The notes under the pieces: model-generated
The model's input: the letters and a program-made list of their open reading frames with translations, nothing else
Told to the model about the DNA's origin: nothing
Databases searched by the model: none
Program-made: the position numbers and the translations under genes
Part shown: in pieces, positions 1 to 7,951 of the stretch
Layout of the letters: each line of letters begins with the position of its first letter
Position numbering within the stretch: position 1 is the stretch's first letter
Origin: Candidatus Rifleibacteriota bacterium
GTDB lineage: Bacteria > Muiribacteriota > Ozemobacteria > Ozemobacterales > Ozemobacteraceae
Assembly (NCBI GenBank): GCA_012520995.1
Contig: JAAYNI010000046.1
Span: 1 to 42,649, forward strand
Reading direction: 5' to 3'
DNA length: 42,649 nucleotides

Positions 1-147
1 AAGACTAATTGCTGTTAGTCCTCATCTCTTTTCAAAAAGACCTGTTTGTTTTTGTTGGATGTGTTTTCATCGGATGTCGTTTTCAATGAGCTCGCGGCGC
101 TTTTCTGCCGCCCTGCCGAGGCAGGACCTTTACTATAACACCACACT

Positions 148-196
148 GAGAAAAATGCAAGCATTTTTCTCAAAATATTTAAAAATTATTTTGAGA
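148..196. repeat. Nested inverted repeats
   Basis: GAGAAAAATGC (148-158) and GCATTTTTCTC (161-171) form a perfect 11-bp inverted repeat with a 2-nt loop. The right arm's CTC then begins a second, imperfect inverted repeat that ends in TTTTGAG near 196. This could be a terminator or a relic of the adjacent repeat element; nothing decides between them. Confidence 0.5.
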
Positions 197-330
197 GTGA
201 TGAGCGGCGAAAACTCCAAGGGAGTAGAGGGTAGGGTGTGGGGAGCAGTAAAATTGTTTAGACTCAACAATTAAAACCGGCAACTGCTTTAAGATACTGA
301 GAAATAAGCGAAAATATTTGAAGAAACAAA
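193..330 (+). repeat. Dispersed repeat copy A: heptad tracts plus body
   Basis: The copy begins with degenerate 7-bp units (GAGTGAT GAGCGGC at about 196-209; GGAGTAG AGGGTAG GGTGTGG GGAGCAG at 221-248). The shared body follows: AATTGTTTAGACTCAA, then AACTGCTTTAAGATACT and AAATAAGCGAAA. The same order of modules occurs at 38217-38330 and, on the other strand, at 40480-40616. The G-runs at 220-243 fit a four-tract G-quadruplex pattern. Confidence 0.75.
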
Positions 331-765
331 AACCGCAACAGAACAACTATCAATCCGCAAATGTCACAGAGGGATGCTTCATGCAAGATTAGAAGAGCTA
401 GTCCGAAAACAGTAAAACTCAAAACTCGAAAAAAACACAATCTCCAAAACAAGTTTGAATAACGAGTTAAAAAAAGTGCAAAAACCTTGCCTTAAATTAT
501 ATTCAGTTCGCCTTAAAAGATGAAAAATACTCACTATTATAATTGTAGCAAACTATCTTTTCTAATCAAGATATGAGAATTATTAAGACAATCTAAAATG
601 TACAGCATGGACTAAAGTAATAAATCTTACCATCTTGGAATTAAAGACTAATAGAGATTACCCATCCTTTGAAGGTAGCAAAATATAAACAATAGAAATA
701 TCGACTTTTAAATTAAAGCTCCAACTTCAGGAAAAAACTTTGTTTTTATACTTTCTCTCCTTTCA

Positions 766-792
766 ACTCCCTATTCCCTAACCCTACTCCAC
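766..792 (-). repeat. Heptad tract
   Basis: Read on the minus strand, this is a run of degenerate 7-bp units (GTGGAGT AGGGTTA GGGAATA GGGAGTT). It belongs to the same heptad family as the tracts near 221, 40250 and 40368. I could not recognise the repeat body beside it. Confidence 0.6.
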
Positions 793-841
793 GGTTTTAA
801 CTATCTGTCCTTAATTGAGGCTCAGATATTTTTTCTTTTTC

Positions 842-870
842 TTGAAAGAAAGAGCAAGTTATGCTACTAA
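842..870 (+). promoter_or_regulatory. Putative sigma-70 promoter of the cold-shock gene
   Basis: TTGAAA (842-847) and TACTAA (865-870) are separated by 17 nt. This would give a leader of about 40 nt before the cold-shock ATG. Confidence 0.4.
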
Positions 871-917
871 TACAGTGCATAACCCGACAGATTATAAGTT
901 AACAAGGAGTATCGAGA

Positions 918-1124
918 ATGCAAAGAAGTCGTGTTAAATGGTTCGACAACGTAAAAGGCTACGGTTTTATTGAAAGCACAGACGGAAAAGACATATTCGT
1001 CCATTACAAACAAATCGAAGGTGACGGTTACAAAACTCTCAAAGAAGGACAAATAGTAGAATTTGACCTTACAGACGGAGAAAAAGGTCCTTTGGCCACA
1101 AACGTCAGAGTTACTGAAAACTGA
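918..1124 (+). CDS. Cold-shock domain protein (CspA family)
   Basis: This 68-residue protein consists of a single cold-shock domain, the usual size for bacterial Csp proteins. Such proteins bind single-stranded RNA and DNA in the cytoplasm and act as RNA chaperones or antiterminators. The RNP1-type motif KGYGFI lies near residues 14-19 and the RNP2-type motif DIFVHY near residues 25-30. The substitution of Y for the more usual F in RNP1 is common in the family. A good ribosome-binding site (AAGGAG, about 9 nt upstream) supports the ATG at 918. The gene has its own promoter-like sequence and is followed by an intrinsic terminator, so it is probably monocistronic. Which csp paralogue it is cannot be told from the sequence. 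Confidence 0.95.
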   Translation: MQRSRVKWFDNVKGYGFIESTDGKDIFVHYKQIEGDGYKTLKEGQIVEFDLTDGEKGPLATNVRVTEN

Positions 1125-1140
1125 AAACTTACAATAAACT

Positions 1141-1180
1141 AAAAGGCGTGAAGGTCACTAAAAACCGGAGCGCCTTTTTT
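1141..1180 (+). terminator. Intrinsic terminator of the cold-shock gene
   Basis: AAAAGGCG (1141-1148) pairs perfectly with CGCCTTTT (1171-1178), and the right arm runs into a T tract. A smaller GGT/ACC pairing sits in the loop. Confidence 0.8.
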
Positions 1181-1212
1181 GTTTCTGCTAATCAAAATAA
1201 GAGGGATTCACA

Positions 1213-2724
1213 ATGTACGACGCAAAATTGACAAGCACCCAACAACAAAGGATAGATCAAATCAATGAACTAAGGAATGAAGGCATAGCCCCATACGGTG
1301 AACGCTTTGACAGAACTCACAGCTCCACAGAAGCTAAAAGCTTTTTTGAAGCAGAGGAAGCCAAACAGGAAGAAAAAGAGCACTACTCTATTCCCAACGT
1401 AAAAGTAGCAGGCCGCATTATGACAAAACGAGGCCAAGGCAAAACAACTTTCTTGCACATTTTGGATCAAAGCGGCCAATTGCAGCTCTACATCCGAAAA
1501 GACGTTATAGGCGAAGAGCCCTATGCAATAGTCAAGCGCCTCTATGCAGGAGATATAATAGGAGCCGAAGGTTCTCTTTTCAAAACTAAAACAGGCGAAA
1601 TTTCCCTCAGAGCAGAAAAAATCACTTTACTCTCGAAATCAGTTAACCCCCTCCCCGAAAAGTTTCATGGCCTTACTGATATAGAGTTGAGATACAGACA
1701 AAGATATGTCGACCTTATAGTAAACCCCGAAGTCAGAAATACTTTCGAAAAAAGAAGCCAGATTGTACATTCTGTCAGACAGTTCATGCACTCTAAGGGA
1801 TTCATGGAGGTCGAAACTCCTATGATGCACTCAATAGCAGGCGGAGCTGCTGCCAGACCATTTATAACTCACCATAATGCCTTGGACATAGATCTCTATC
1901 TTAGAATAGCACCTGAACTCTACTTAAAAAGATTGATTGTTGGCGGCTTTGAAAAAGTATTCGAATTAAACAGAAACTTCAGAAATGAAGGCATGGACAG
2001 CACACATAACCCGGAATTCACCATGATGGAGGTATACCAAGCATACGGCGACATGAACACCGTCATGGATCTGACAGAAGAAATCTTCTGTCACGCTGCC
2101 AAGACTTGTGGTGTCGGTTATAATATCACTTACCAAGGAGCTCAAATAGACCTGACACCAGCTTGGAGAAGAGTAAAGCTTCTGGATCTTTTAAAAGAAG
2201 CAACAGGCAAGGCAGACTTGTCTTATTCCATCAGCAAAGATGAAGCCTTGGAACTCGCCAAAAAGTCAGGCGTTGATATTGAACCTGGAGATACTCCCGT
2301 AAAACTTCTGGTTAAAATATTCGATGAAAAAATTGAGCACACTCTGATTCAGCCGACATTTGTCTATGAATATCCGAAAGAGATATCCCCTCTCTCAAAA
2401 GCCAATAAAGACAATCCCGACATAGTCGACAGATTTGAACTTTTCATAAATGGAAAAGAGTTCGCAAATGCCTTCTCGGAACTCAACGACTCAGAAGACC
2501 AGCTGGAAAGGTTCTTGGATCAGCTAAAACAAAGAGAGTCTGGAGACGATGAAGCCCACATGATGGATATGGACTATATCAACGCTCTCAGATACGGAAT
2601 GCCTCCAACGGGCGGCCTTGGAATAGGCATAGACCGCATGGTGATGCTGCTGACAGACGCTCCATCAATCAGAGACGTGATCTTGTTCCCCGCTATGAAA
2701 CCACTTGCCGCCAAAGAACAGTAA
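1213..2724 (+). CDS. lysS: Lysyl-tRNA synthetase, class II
   Basis: This 503-residue enzyme charges tRNA-Lys with lysine in the cytoplasm; about 500 residues is the normal length. The N-terminal OB-fold anticodon-binding domain covers roughly residues 60-150 (VAGRIMTKRGQGKTTFLHIL). The class II catalytic domain follows. Motif 1 ends in the VETPMM segment near residue 200. Motif 2 (FRNEGMDSTHNPEFTMME) is near 256-273. Motif 3 (GLGIGIDRMVMLL) is near 466-478. The ATG at 1213 is preceded by GAGGG. The gene follows the cold-shock terminator and has its own terminator downstream, so it is probably a single-gene unit. No anomalies were seen. Confidence 0.98.
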   Translation: MYDAKLTSTQQQRIDQINELRNEGIAPYGERFDRTHSSTEAKSFFEAEEAKQEEKEHYSIPNVKVAGRIMTKRGQGKTTFLHILDQSGQLQLYIRKDVIGEEPYAIVKRLYAGDIIGAEGSLFKTKTGEISLRAEKITLLSKSVNPLPEKFHGLTDIELRYRQRYVDLIVNPEVRNTFEKRSQIVHSVRQFMHSKGFMEVETPMMHSIAGGAAARPFITHHNALDIDLYLRIAPELYLKRLIVGGFEKVFELNRNFRNEGMDSTHNPEFTMMEVYQAYGDMNTVMDLTEEIFCHAAKTCGVGYNITYQGAQIDLTPAWRRVKLLDLLKEATGKADLSYSISKDEALELAKKSGVDIEPGDTPVKLLVKIFDEKIEHTLIQPTFVYEYPKEISPLSKANKDNPDIVDRFELFINGKEFANAFSELNDSEDQLERFLDQLKQRESGDDEAHMMDMDYINALRYGMPPTGGLGIGIDRMVMLLTDAPSIRDVILFPAMKPLAAKEQ

Positions 2725-2768
2725 TTAGTGGACAGCAAGCTTCAACAAAGCAAAAGTTAGAAATAATT

Positions 2769-2815
2769 TTTTTAGGACTCAATCGCTAAAACTAACAACT
2801 GCTCTAAGAAGACAA
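2769..2815 (+). repeat. Dispersed repeat body, copy F (partial)
   Basis: TTTAGGACTCAATCGCTAAAAC followed by AACTGCTCTAAGAAG matches, in order, the body of the copy whose minus-strand version lies at 40480-40610. The heptad tract is missing from this copy. Confidence 0.6.
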
Positions 2816-2844
2816 TAGCACTCATCACACAATACTAAAAAGTT

Positions 2845-2879
2845 AAAAATCGCAGTTATTCTAACTGCGATTTTTTTTT
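2845..2879 (+). terminator. Intrinsic terminator after lysS
   Basis: A perfect 14-bp stem (2845-2858 with 2862-2875) and a 3-nt loop are followed by a continuous T run. The A run on the 5' side means it may also stop transcripts coming from the minus strand. Confidence 0.9.
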
Positions 2880-2981
2880 ACGATATGACTGCTTATTTAT
2901 AAACAACAGAGCAATTTCAGTTTTATATCATGCTCCAAACATTTCACAATTCACTGTCACCGCCTACTAGGCGTTATTCTT

Positions 2982-4346
2982 TCAGTGTTTGTGTTGCACT
3001 CCGTATTTTCTCATTATTCTTTTAGCTTCTATGAGCTTGTCGCGCACCTGCTTGACTTTTTTCATGTCAGGAGATTTTGTAGCCATAAGAGCATTATACT
3101 GTTTCAGATATTTGTAATAGTCTTTTTGAGCTCTGAGAGCCTCTTCAGAAAGATAATAGTGGTGGCTTTCATTGCGTTCTTCCGGAGCATATGCCTCTAC
3201 AGAAGAAGGCTCTGAAACATCACGGGAAGCAGCTGCAACAGAATAATCCGGGAGAAGAGGTGCAGATTCACGGCTTGATGGCTTAAAGAAAGCGAAGATT
3301 TTTTTGAAAAAGTCTCCTATAACATCCCAAAAGCCGGTTTTTCCGGAAGTGCCCGCATAAGATGTTGGGGGAGGTGTCGGTTTCTTTTGAGGGGCACTGA
3401 GCAATCCTGAAGCATCCAAATAATTATAAAGGTCTCTAGAAACCTTTTTAGAACCGTTATTAACATAAGCCAACATTTCATCAAGTGAAATATTGCCATG
3501 AGAAGCTTCAAATAAAATTTTAGCCATCGCTACTTTATTTTGAGGATATCTAGCCGTATACTGAGCAGAAAATTCTTGCAGCGAATAATGCGGAGAAGTT
3601 CTCGCAATAGCTTCATAGAGAGAATCTTGTCCGCCTGGAATCTTTCTTATGGCATCGTATATCACCTTTGCCACAAAAAGTTCGTTTCTTGCCATTTCAT
3701 CAAAAGTATTTCTTTTCAAAAAAGCTGTACAGTCAGAACTGTTAAGATCATAATCATAAATCATCCCGCCATTATTATGGGCAGCAAAACCGTTAGCCCA
3801 GCCTTCTACCCAAGCTGTATTATGATTCGGAAGTATATCATCAAGATAATGAACGCCGTTAGAACCATAATCCAAGGTACCAAAGTTATAAGAAGGGGGA
3901 TAAGAGTTAAGCATTACAACATGGGCAAACTCATGGAGGAAAATATAACTCTTGTTGCGGGAAGATTCAAAACGATTTAAATAATCGTAAAGATGGATAT
4001 TATAAGTGTTATCGATCTTTGAGCGGCTGGAAAAAGAGTTGCCATTGGCATCGCTGAGAGTCAAGACCATGTCTTTAGAGAGAGCCGAGCTTGCTGTCTT
4101 GGCATATTGATAGATGGTCATGCCGTTATCCAGCCTTGTGTTCAAATAATCTCTCCATGGAGAGCCTTGCGGAAGCTGTGAAGGATCGGAGAGCTGAACA
4201 GTTTGATAGGCTATAGTCCTTCCGCCGATGGTGACCGGTCTCTCATGCTTCAGGATTAAATTGCCTGCATAAAGTAAATTGGCGGCTACTAAAAACGCAA
4301 ACGCCAAAAATATAGTCCGGATCCTGCGTAAGGTTATTCTTTTCAT
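2982..4346 (-). CDS. Secreted HExxH zinc metalloprotease (gluzincin-like)
   Basis: The product is a secreted protein of about 454 residues with a gluzincin-type zinc-protease signature. LHEFAHVVML carries HExxH, and about 40 residues later WVEGWANGF supplies a Glu that could be the third zinc ligand. The peptide substrate and exact family are unknown. I place the start at 4346 rather than at an upstream in-frame ATG (4397), because the inner start gives a classical signal peptide (MKRITLRR, then a hydrophobic stretch ending near LLYAG). After the protease domain comes a proline-rich linker, an aromatic segment (FWDVIGDFFKKIFAFF) and a charged helical C-terminus. It is the last gene of the pseudopilin/sigma cluster, separated from the LysM gene by a 9-bp hairpin. 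Protease activity is inferred from the motif only. Confidence 0.75.
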   Translation of the reverse strand: MKRITLRRIRTIFLAFAFLVAANLLYAGNLILKHERPVTIGGRTIAYQTVQLSDPSQLPQGSPWRDYLNTRLDNGMTIYQYAKTASSALSKDMVLTLSDANGNSFSSRSKIDNTYNIHLYDYLNRFESSRNKSYIFLHEFAHVVMLNSYPPSYNFGTLDYGSNGVHYLDDILPNHNTAWVEGWANGFAAHNNGGMIYDYDLNSSDCTAFLKRNTFDEMARNELFVAKVIYDAIRKIPGGQDSLYEAIARTSPHYSLQEFSAQYTARYPQNKVAMAKILFEASHGNISLDEMLAYVNNGSKKVSRDLYNYLDASGLLSAPQKKPTPPPTSYAGTSGKTGFWDVIGDFFKKIFAFFKPSSRESAPLLPDYSVAAASRDVSEPSSVEAYAPEERNESHHYYLSEEALRAQKDYYKYLKQYNALMATKSPDMKKVKQVRDKLIEAKRIMRKYGVQHKH

Positions 4347-4407
4347 CTTATTCTCGCTTATTTTTGTTATATTTAAATTATAACTAATAAATCCCATGTA
4401 CGTCTAG

Positions 4408-4443
4408 AGAGAGAGCCCGCGTTTTTTTCAGATAGCTCTCTCT
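4408..4443. other. Hairpin between LysM and metalloprotease genes
   Basis: AGAGAGAGC (4408-4416) pairs perfectly with GCTCTCTCT (4435-4443). On the minus strand it would lie in the leader of the metalloprotease gene. No strong T tract follows, so it may be a processing or stability element rather than a terminator. Confidence 0.45.
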
Positions 4444-4509
4444 TCTAAAAATCAAAATACAGACGATAAAATTAATAGCAGTCTATTCTTTTAGTCAGGC
4501 ACCACAATC

Positions 4510-4953
4510 TCAATAAGAGGTTCTCGGCCTCTGGTTTGTATTTCTTCTCGGATTTTCTGCAGGCAAAACTTCGTCCAAGCCATTATGCGTAGTCGGCCTC
4601 ACTGTTGAATAACTTTCATAGGAAGCGTTTAATATGGCTTTAAATTCCATCTGCGCATCTGTCAGGCTGTTTTTGCGAGTGCCGTCAACATTGGTTTGTT
4701 GTTGTTCTTTTGGAGGAGGATTACTCAATTCAGCTTTATCAGGTATTCTTATTACTCTGCCGTTAGGAATAGTCCTTGGGTTGGAAATATTATTATATTC
4801 AGCAAGCTTTTTATGAAGGCTATGATCACCATAATATTTGCCAGCCAAATCCCAAAGAGTGTCACCTTCTTTAAAAGTGTAAGTAATTGCAGCCTGCAAG
4901 CAAGTTGCTGTCATAAAGAAAAGAAGCATAATAAGGAAATTTTTGCGATTCAT
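4510..4953 (-). CDS. Secreted LysM-domain protein
   Basis: This protein of about 147 residues has an N-terminal signal peptide (MNRKNFLIMLLFF...CLQA) and one LysM domain near residues 24-72 (YTFKEGDTLWDLAGKYYGD ... IPNGRVIRIP). LysM domains bind peptidoglycan, so the protein probably sits in the periplasm attached to the wall. The C-terminal half is polar and disordered-looking, without a catalytic domain. The start at 4953 is fixed by a strong AAGGAGG six bases upstream; a TTG two codons earlier overlaps that site. It lies 17 bp downstream of a pseudopilin gene, which suggests a wall-anchoring role in that system (inference). Confidence 0.85.
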   Translation of the reverse strand: MNRKNFLIMLLFFMTATCLQAAITYTFKEGDTLWDLAGKYYGDHSLHKKLAEYNNISNPRTIPNGRVIRIPDKAELSNPPPKEQQQTNVDGTRKNSLTDAQMEFKAILNASYESYSTVRPTTHNGLDEVLPAENPRRNTNQRPRTSY

Positions 4954-4970
4954 CCCCAACCTCCTTGTTT

Positions 4971-5684
4971 TTATCTTTTATACTGCCAAAACTCTTCTTC
5001 TTGAGATATGGCAGCTTCAAAAAATCTAGGAAAAAGCACCGAAGAAAGCTGAAAAGCATTCTTTGCCCTAAGCGCCGCGCTTGAAGGCCCCTCATCACCT
5101 TGAACCATAAGCCAAATCCTCAAATAAGGTATGGTGTCTTCTTCAGATTCGGCACCATCAGGAACCACCTTTTTAATATCGAAGATAGTAACGCTGAGCT
5201 CATTCATTTTCTCTGTCGTAGCTCCAGCTTTTTCAACAATATTTAGAGCACCGTCGGTACCCGGTGTAAATTCAACAGGTGTTAAGGTTCTTCTAACAAT
5301 ACCCGTATTTTTGTTATTTGTTTGTGGTTTTTCATAAGTATAAGAAACTTTTGCAGTTTTTTCTGAAGAAGGGTATCCATGCTCATCTAAATTAGTATAG
5401 AAAGTAAGCTTTTCAGGGTCATCTTCATTTTCAGATATCTTATAAAATTCTCCTCCGCCCGATATAGAAGCAAATCTCTCAGAATAGGGAACTGCGGCTC
5501 TTATATCAATTTTAAGACGTTCAAAGATTTTTGAAGCAGTTCTGACATTGGAGAGCTTAGATGTATTTTTGGAAAATTGAGTAAAAACGCTGCTGAGAAT
5601 TTTATAAACAGCTACAGATAGAAGAGAAATAACGAGAATACTTACCATTATTTCGGTGAGGGTAATGGCTTTTCGCTTAGTCAT
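4971..5684 (-). CDS. Pseudopilin with prepilin N-terminus (GspJ-like)
   Basis: This 237-residue protein carries a type IV prepilin/pseudopilin N-terminus. A short basic leader (MTKRKA) is followed by ITLTEIMVSILVISLLSV, which has the conserved Glu at position +5 and one hydrophobic helix. Prepilin peptidase would cut before ITLTE (with Ala rather than Gly at -1). The remaining ~200 residues are soluble and polar. Length and operon position resemble the minor pseudopilin GspJ, but a PilW-like role cannot be excluded. Its start overlaps the stop of the upstream pseudopilin gene by 4 bp (ATGA), which implies translational coupling. Confidence 0.8.
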   Translation of the reverse strand: MTKRKAITLTEIMVSILVISLLSVAVYKILSSVFTQFSKNTSKLSNVRTASKIFERLKIDIRAAVPYSERFASISGGGEFYKISENEDDPEKLTFYTNLDEHGYPSSEKTAKVSYTYEKPQTNNKNTGIVRRTLTPVEFTPGTDGALNIVEKAGATTEKMNELSVTIFDIKKVVPDGAESEEDTIPYLRIWLMVQGDEGPSSAALRAKNAFQLSSVLFPRFFEAAISQEEEFWQYKR

Positions 5685-6325
5685 AGAGTATCACTCACAA
5701 TTGAACTAAGAAAAATTGAAGCCTCAGGACCGCCCTGCGAGCGTTTAAATTGCACTTCAACTTCAACATAAGCTGTTTTAACAAAGCCCATTTCAGGCCA
5801 AGCATCTACCGATGGATTGCTGGTCTGTTTCAAACTGCTTTCCCAATTATCATAGAGCTTTATTCTCATTATACGTTTAAAATCATCATCTGAAACCTTT
5901 AGTTCATCTGCACTTTCCCCTTCCTGCGGTTGCCTGTAAAGCATTGGCGGAAGTTGAGCCAAAGGTCTTAGATGCCCCATAGCTCCTTCAATGTTAATTG
6001 AATGAGTTTCTGCTCCCTGCTCATAAAAATCCAAGCCGCTTTGAAAAAAGGCTTTAATAGCATCGTCACCCGAGTAGACTCTGAAATCGCCTTCTGTTGT
6101 CCCAGGGTTTTCGTCCAAGCAAACTTTGAGATCTTGAAAAGTCAATTCCTTAACAAGCTCCAAAAGGTCTGAAGCATAGGAAGTTGCAGCCGTCTCGTTA
6201 ACAGTGCTGACAGTACCTTGTGTGCCATAGCTGAACAAACGATAAAGCGGCAAGAAGGTCAGAGTCAGAATCACGAGTGTGACTACTATTTCCAGCATTG
6301 AAAATGCTCGAGAAGCGTTATACAA
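5681..6325 (-). CDS. Pseudopilin with prepilin N-terminus (GspI/PilV-like)
   Basis: This 214-residue protein begins MYNASRA, then FSMLEIVVTLVILTLTFLPL, a type IV prepilin helix with Glu at +5 and an expected cleavage after Ala. The rest is a globular domain without recognisable motifs. Minor pseudopilins of this size cap type II secretion pseudopili or type IV pili in the periplasm. It starts 3 bp after the anti-sigma gene and overlaps the next pseudopilin by 4 bp, so the set is probably expressed together. No assembly ATPase or platform gene is in the window, so the machinery must be encoded elsewhere. Confidence 0.8.
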   Translation of the reverse strand: MYNASRAFSMLEIVVTLVILTLTFLPLYRLFSYGTQGTVSTVNETAATSYASDLLELVKELTFQDLKVCLDENPGTTEGDFRVYSGDDAIKAFFQSGLDFYEQGAETHSINIEGAMGHLRPLAQLPPMLYRQPQEGESADELKVSDDDFKRIMRIKLYDNWESSLKQTSNPSVDAWPEMGFVKTAYVEVEVQFKRSQGGPEASIFLSSIVSDTL

Positions 6326-6328
6326 AAA

Positions 6329-7372
6329 TTACCTCAATATTACCGAACTACTGCTGAAAGGGTTAGCGCAATCTGGATCGTCTCTTGAGCCCGTATCTTG
6401 GCTTTCGTCCAGAGGAATTGAAACAGGGTCGCCTGCCTCAAATTCATCATCATCATAAACATGTTCCACAACAACTTGCTCAGGCACTTCTGATGACAAG
6501 GCTTCAGATGAGCCTTCCTGCTCTAAAACCTCAGCAGCCTGTATTGGCCTTTCAGCGATAGATTCTGTTCTAGAATTGTCCTCTGTAATTATAACATGAT
6601 TCCCGGTTTTTTCATCCTTTTTATCTTTGTCTCCAGGAGTCAGAAATTCTCCCTTTTGATACGGAAGGAGACCAAAAGCCACCACAGCCCCATTGACCTT
6701 TGCATTGAATTCATCGCCGAATGGCGAAGTAAGTCTCACATTATTTTCTGTTTCCAAAACAAGGAGACCGTCTGAACTCTGATAAGTGAAAGAAGCCATA
6801 TCCTGAGCATCTAACGTGATAACAGAAGTGCCTGGCAAATAAACCGCAAAACGACCTGATATCTTATAGGTTCTGTCAGAGTCTAAATTATACGGAACGC
6901 CTGGAAGGCATTTTTCACCGTCAATAAAAGCGTCACTGCCCGCAGCCATCATGGAATAAGCTGAAACTGTCTTTCTGACAGGCACTAGAGTGCTTTCAGG
7001 TTCTCCTGCCATAAAGAAAAAGGACAAGAAAATAACAGAAACAAATGCTGCCGCTGAATAGCGAAAAACTTTTGACGAAAATACTGTTTTAAGGAAGTCA
7101 AAGAAAGTAAATTCAGAAGCATCCTCAACAGTAAATGAAGCAAGTTTCCGAACCTCTTTCATTATAGGCTCAACACGATCTGTCGCTGAAATATAAGCAT
7201 TGGCGCTTGCAGAAAGAGCATTCTCATAGTTTTCAGAAGCCTTGAGAATCTCCATGCAGGAATGGCAAGTTTGGAGATGTTCCAAAACCGCTCGCATTCC
7301 TTCAACTGGAAGCTCGACATCTAAGAACATATAAATTGTCTGCTCGTCAGGGCAATTTTGCTTTATATTCAT
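6329..7372 (-). CDS. Anti-sigma factor with zinc-finger (zf-HC2) domain
   Basis: This 347-residue membrane protein probably holds its cognate ECF sigma factor inactive. The N-terminal anti-sigma domain has the ZAS signature H32-x3-C36-x2-C39, preceded by C7. A single transmembrane helix lies near residues 106-126 (SAAAFVSVIFLSFFFMAG). The periplasmic part, up to about residue 245, has a FecR-like beta-rich character (VITLDAQDMASFTYQ). The acidic, low-complexity tail ends the protein. It overlaps the sigma gene by 26 bp, the usual arrangement of sigma/anti-sigma pairs. Anti-sigma function is inferred from the motif and the partner gene. Confidence 0.88.
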   Translation of the reverse strand: MNIKQNCPDEQTIYMFLDVELPVEGMRAVLEHLQTCHSCMEILKASENYENALSASANAYISATDRVEPIMKEVRKLASFTVEDASEFTFFDFLKTVFSSKVFRYSAAAFVSVIFLSFFFMAGEPESTLVPVRKTVSAYSMMAAGSDAFIDGEKCLPGVPYNLDSDRTYKISGRFAVYLPGTSVITLDAQDMASFTYQSSDGLLVLETENNVRLTSPFGDEFNAKVNGAVVAFGLLPYQKGEFLTPGDKDKKDEKTGNHVIITEDNSRTESIAERPIQAAEVLEQEGSSEALSSEVPEQVVVEHVYDDDEFEAGDPVSIPLDESQDTGSRDDPDCANPFSSSSVILR

Positions 7373-7922
7373 CTCGTTTAGCCCTCAGAATCTTTCTGGC
7401 TTTAAAAATACGATTTTTAACCGTCTGTAAAGGCAAGCTAAGAGTATCTGCTATGTCTTGGTAAGACATTTCGTTGACAACTCTCAACATAAAGACTTCT
7501 TTTAATTCTCCTTCCAAGTCTACCAGCATCTTTAAAAGTTCGTTGAACTTCTCTTTCTTGATTAGAAGGTTTGGCGGTTCATCCTCTGATGTTTGGCTTG
7601 AGGAAACCAATACTTCAGTTACAAGTTCTGTTGAAGAAACAGTATTCTTGTCCGATTTTCTATAATCTAAGAATACGTTTCTCGCTATAACTACAAGCCA
7701 AGAAGAGAACTTTTTGGAACAGTCAAAACTTCCCAAGTATCTGTAGGCCTTAACAAAAGCTTCTTGAGTGACATCTTCTACTTCATGAATATCTGAGGTC
7801 ATGGAGAAGAGATAACTGAACACAAGCCTTTCATAACGCCTAACCAATACTTCGAATAACTCAGTGTCACCAGCAAGGACAGCTTCGATTGCTTTTGCGT
7901 CGGGCAACTCTTTGTTACTCAT
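7347..7922 (-). CDS. ECF RNA polymerase sigma factor (sigma-70 family)
   Basis: This 191-residue protein is of normal ECF size. Region 2 covers about residues 25-90 (YLFSMTSDIHEVEDVTQEAF ... KFSSWLVVIARNVFLDY). Region 4 covers about 125-180 and carries a helix-turn-helix (MSYQDIADTLSLPLQTVKNR). There is no region 3, as expected for ECF factors. It lies 29 bp downstream of a giant PilX-like gene and overlaps its anti-sigma. It probably controls part of this cluster in response to an envelope signal, but I could not identify its target promoters. Confidence 0.93.
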   Translation of the reverse strand: MSNKELPDAKAIEAVLAGDTELFEVLVRRYERLVFSYLFSMTSDIHEVEDVTQEAFVKAYRYLGSFDCSKKFSSWLVVIARNVFLDYRKSDKNTVSSTELVTEVLVSSSQTSEDEPPNLLIKKEKFNELLKMLVDLEGELKEVFMLRVVNEMSYQDIADTLSLPLQTVKNRIFKARKILRAKRDEYKAKLP

Positions 7923-7951
7923 TGATATTACCAGTATTTTTCAAAAAAGTT

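Larger units (their letters stand above)
1..917. other. Gene-poor AT-rich spacer with repeats
   Basis: I see no convincing gene here. The few short open frames lack ribosome-binding sites and recognisable motifs. The spacer opens with a small hairpin (GACTAA/TTAGTC, 3-20). It also holds a CCTGCC-GA-GGCAGG palindrome (112-125), nested AT-rich inverted repeats (148-196), one copy of the dispersed repeat (193-330) and a second heptad tract (766-792). Bases 331-760 are AT-rich and show nothing I can interpret. Confidence 0.6.

Noticed and set aside
59-452. Two small open frames (59-274 plus, 264-452 minus)
   Set aside because: They have no ribosome-binding site, and they run across the heptad tract and repeat body, which are non-coding in other copies.
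867-1052. 61-codon minus-strand frame opposite the cold-shock gene
   Set aside because: It is a shadow of a clear CspA-family gene with RNP motifs on the plus strand.
3540-3980. 146-codon plus-strand open frame
   Set aside because: It is antisense to the metalloprotease gene, whose HExxH region and signal peptide make the minus strand convincing. The translation is low in complexity and unlike any family.
4346-4397. Upstream start of the metalloprotease at 4397
   Set aside because: It would put 17 polar residues before a signal peptide. The inner ATG gives a textbook Sec signal.
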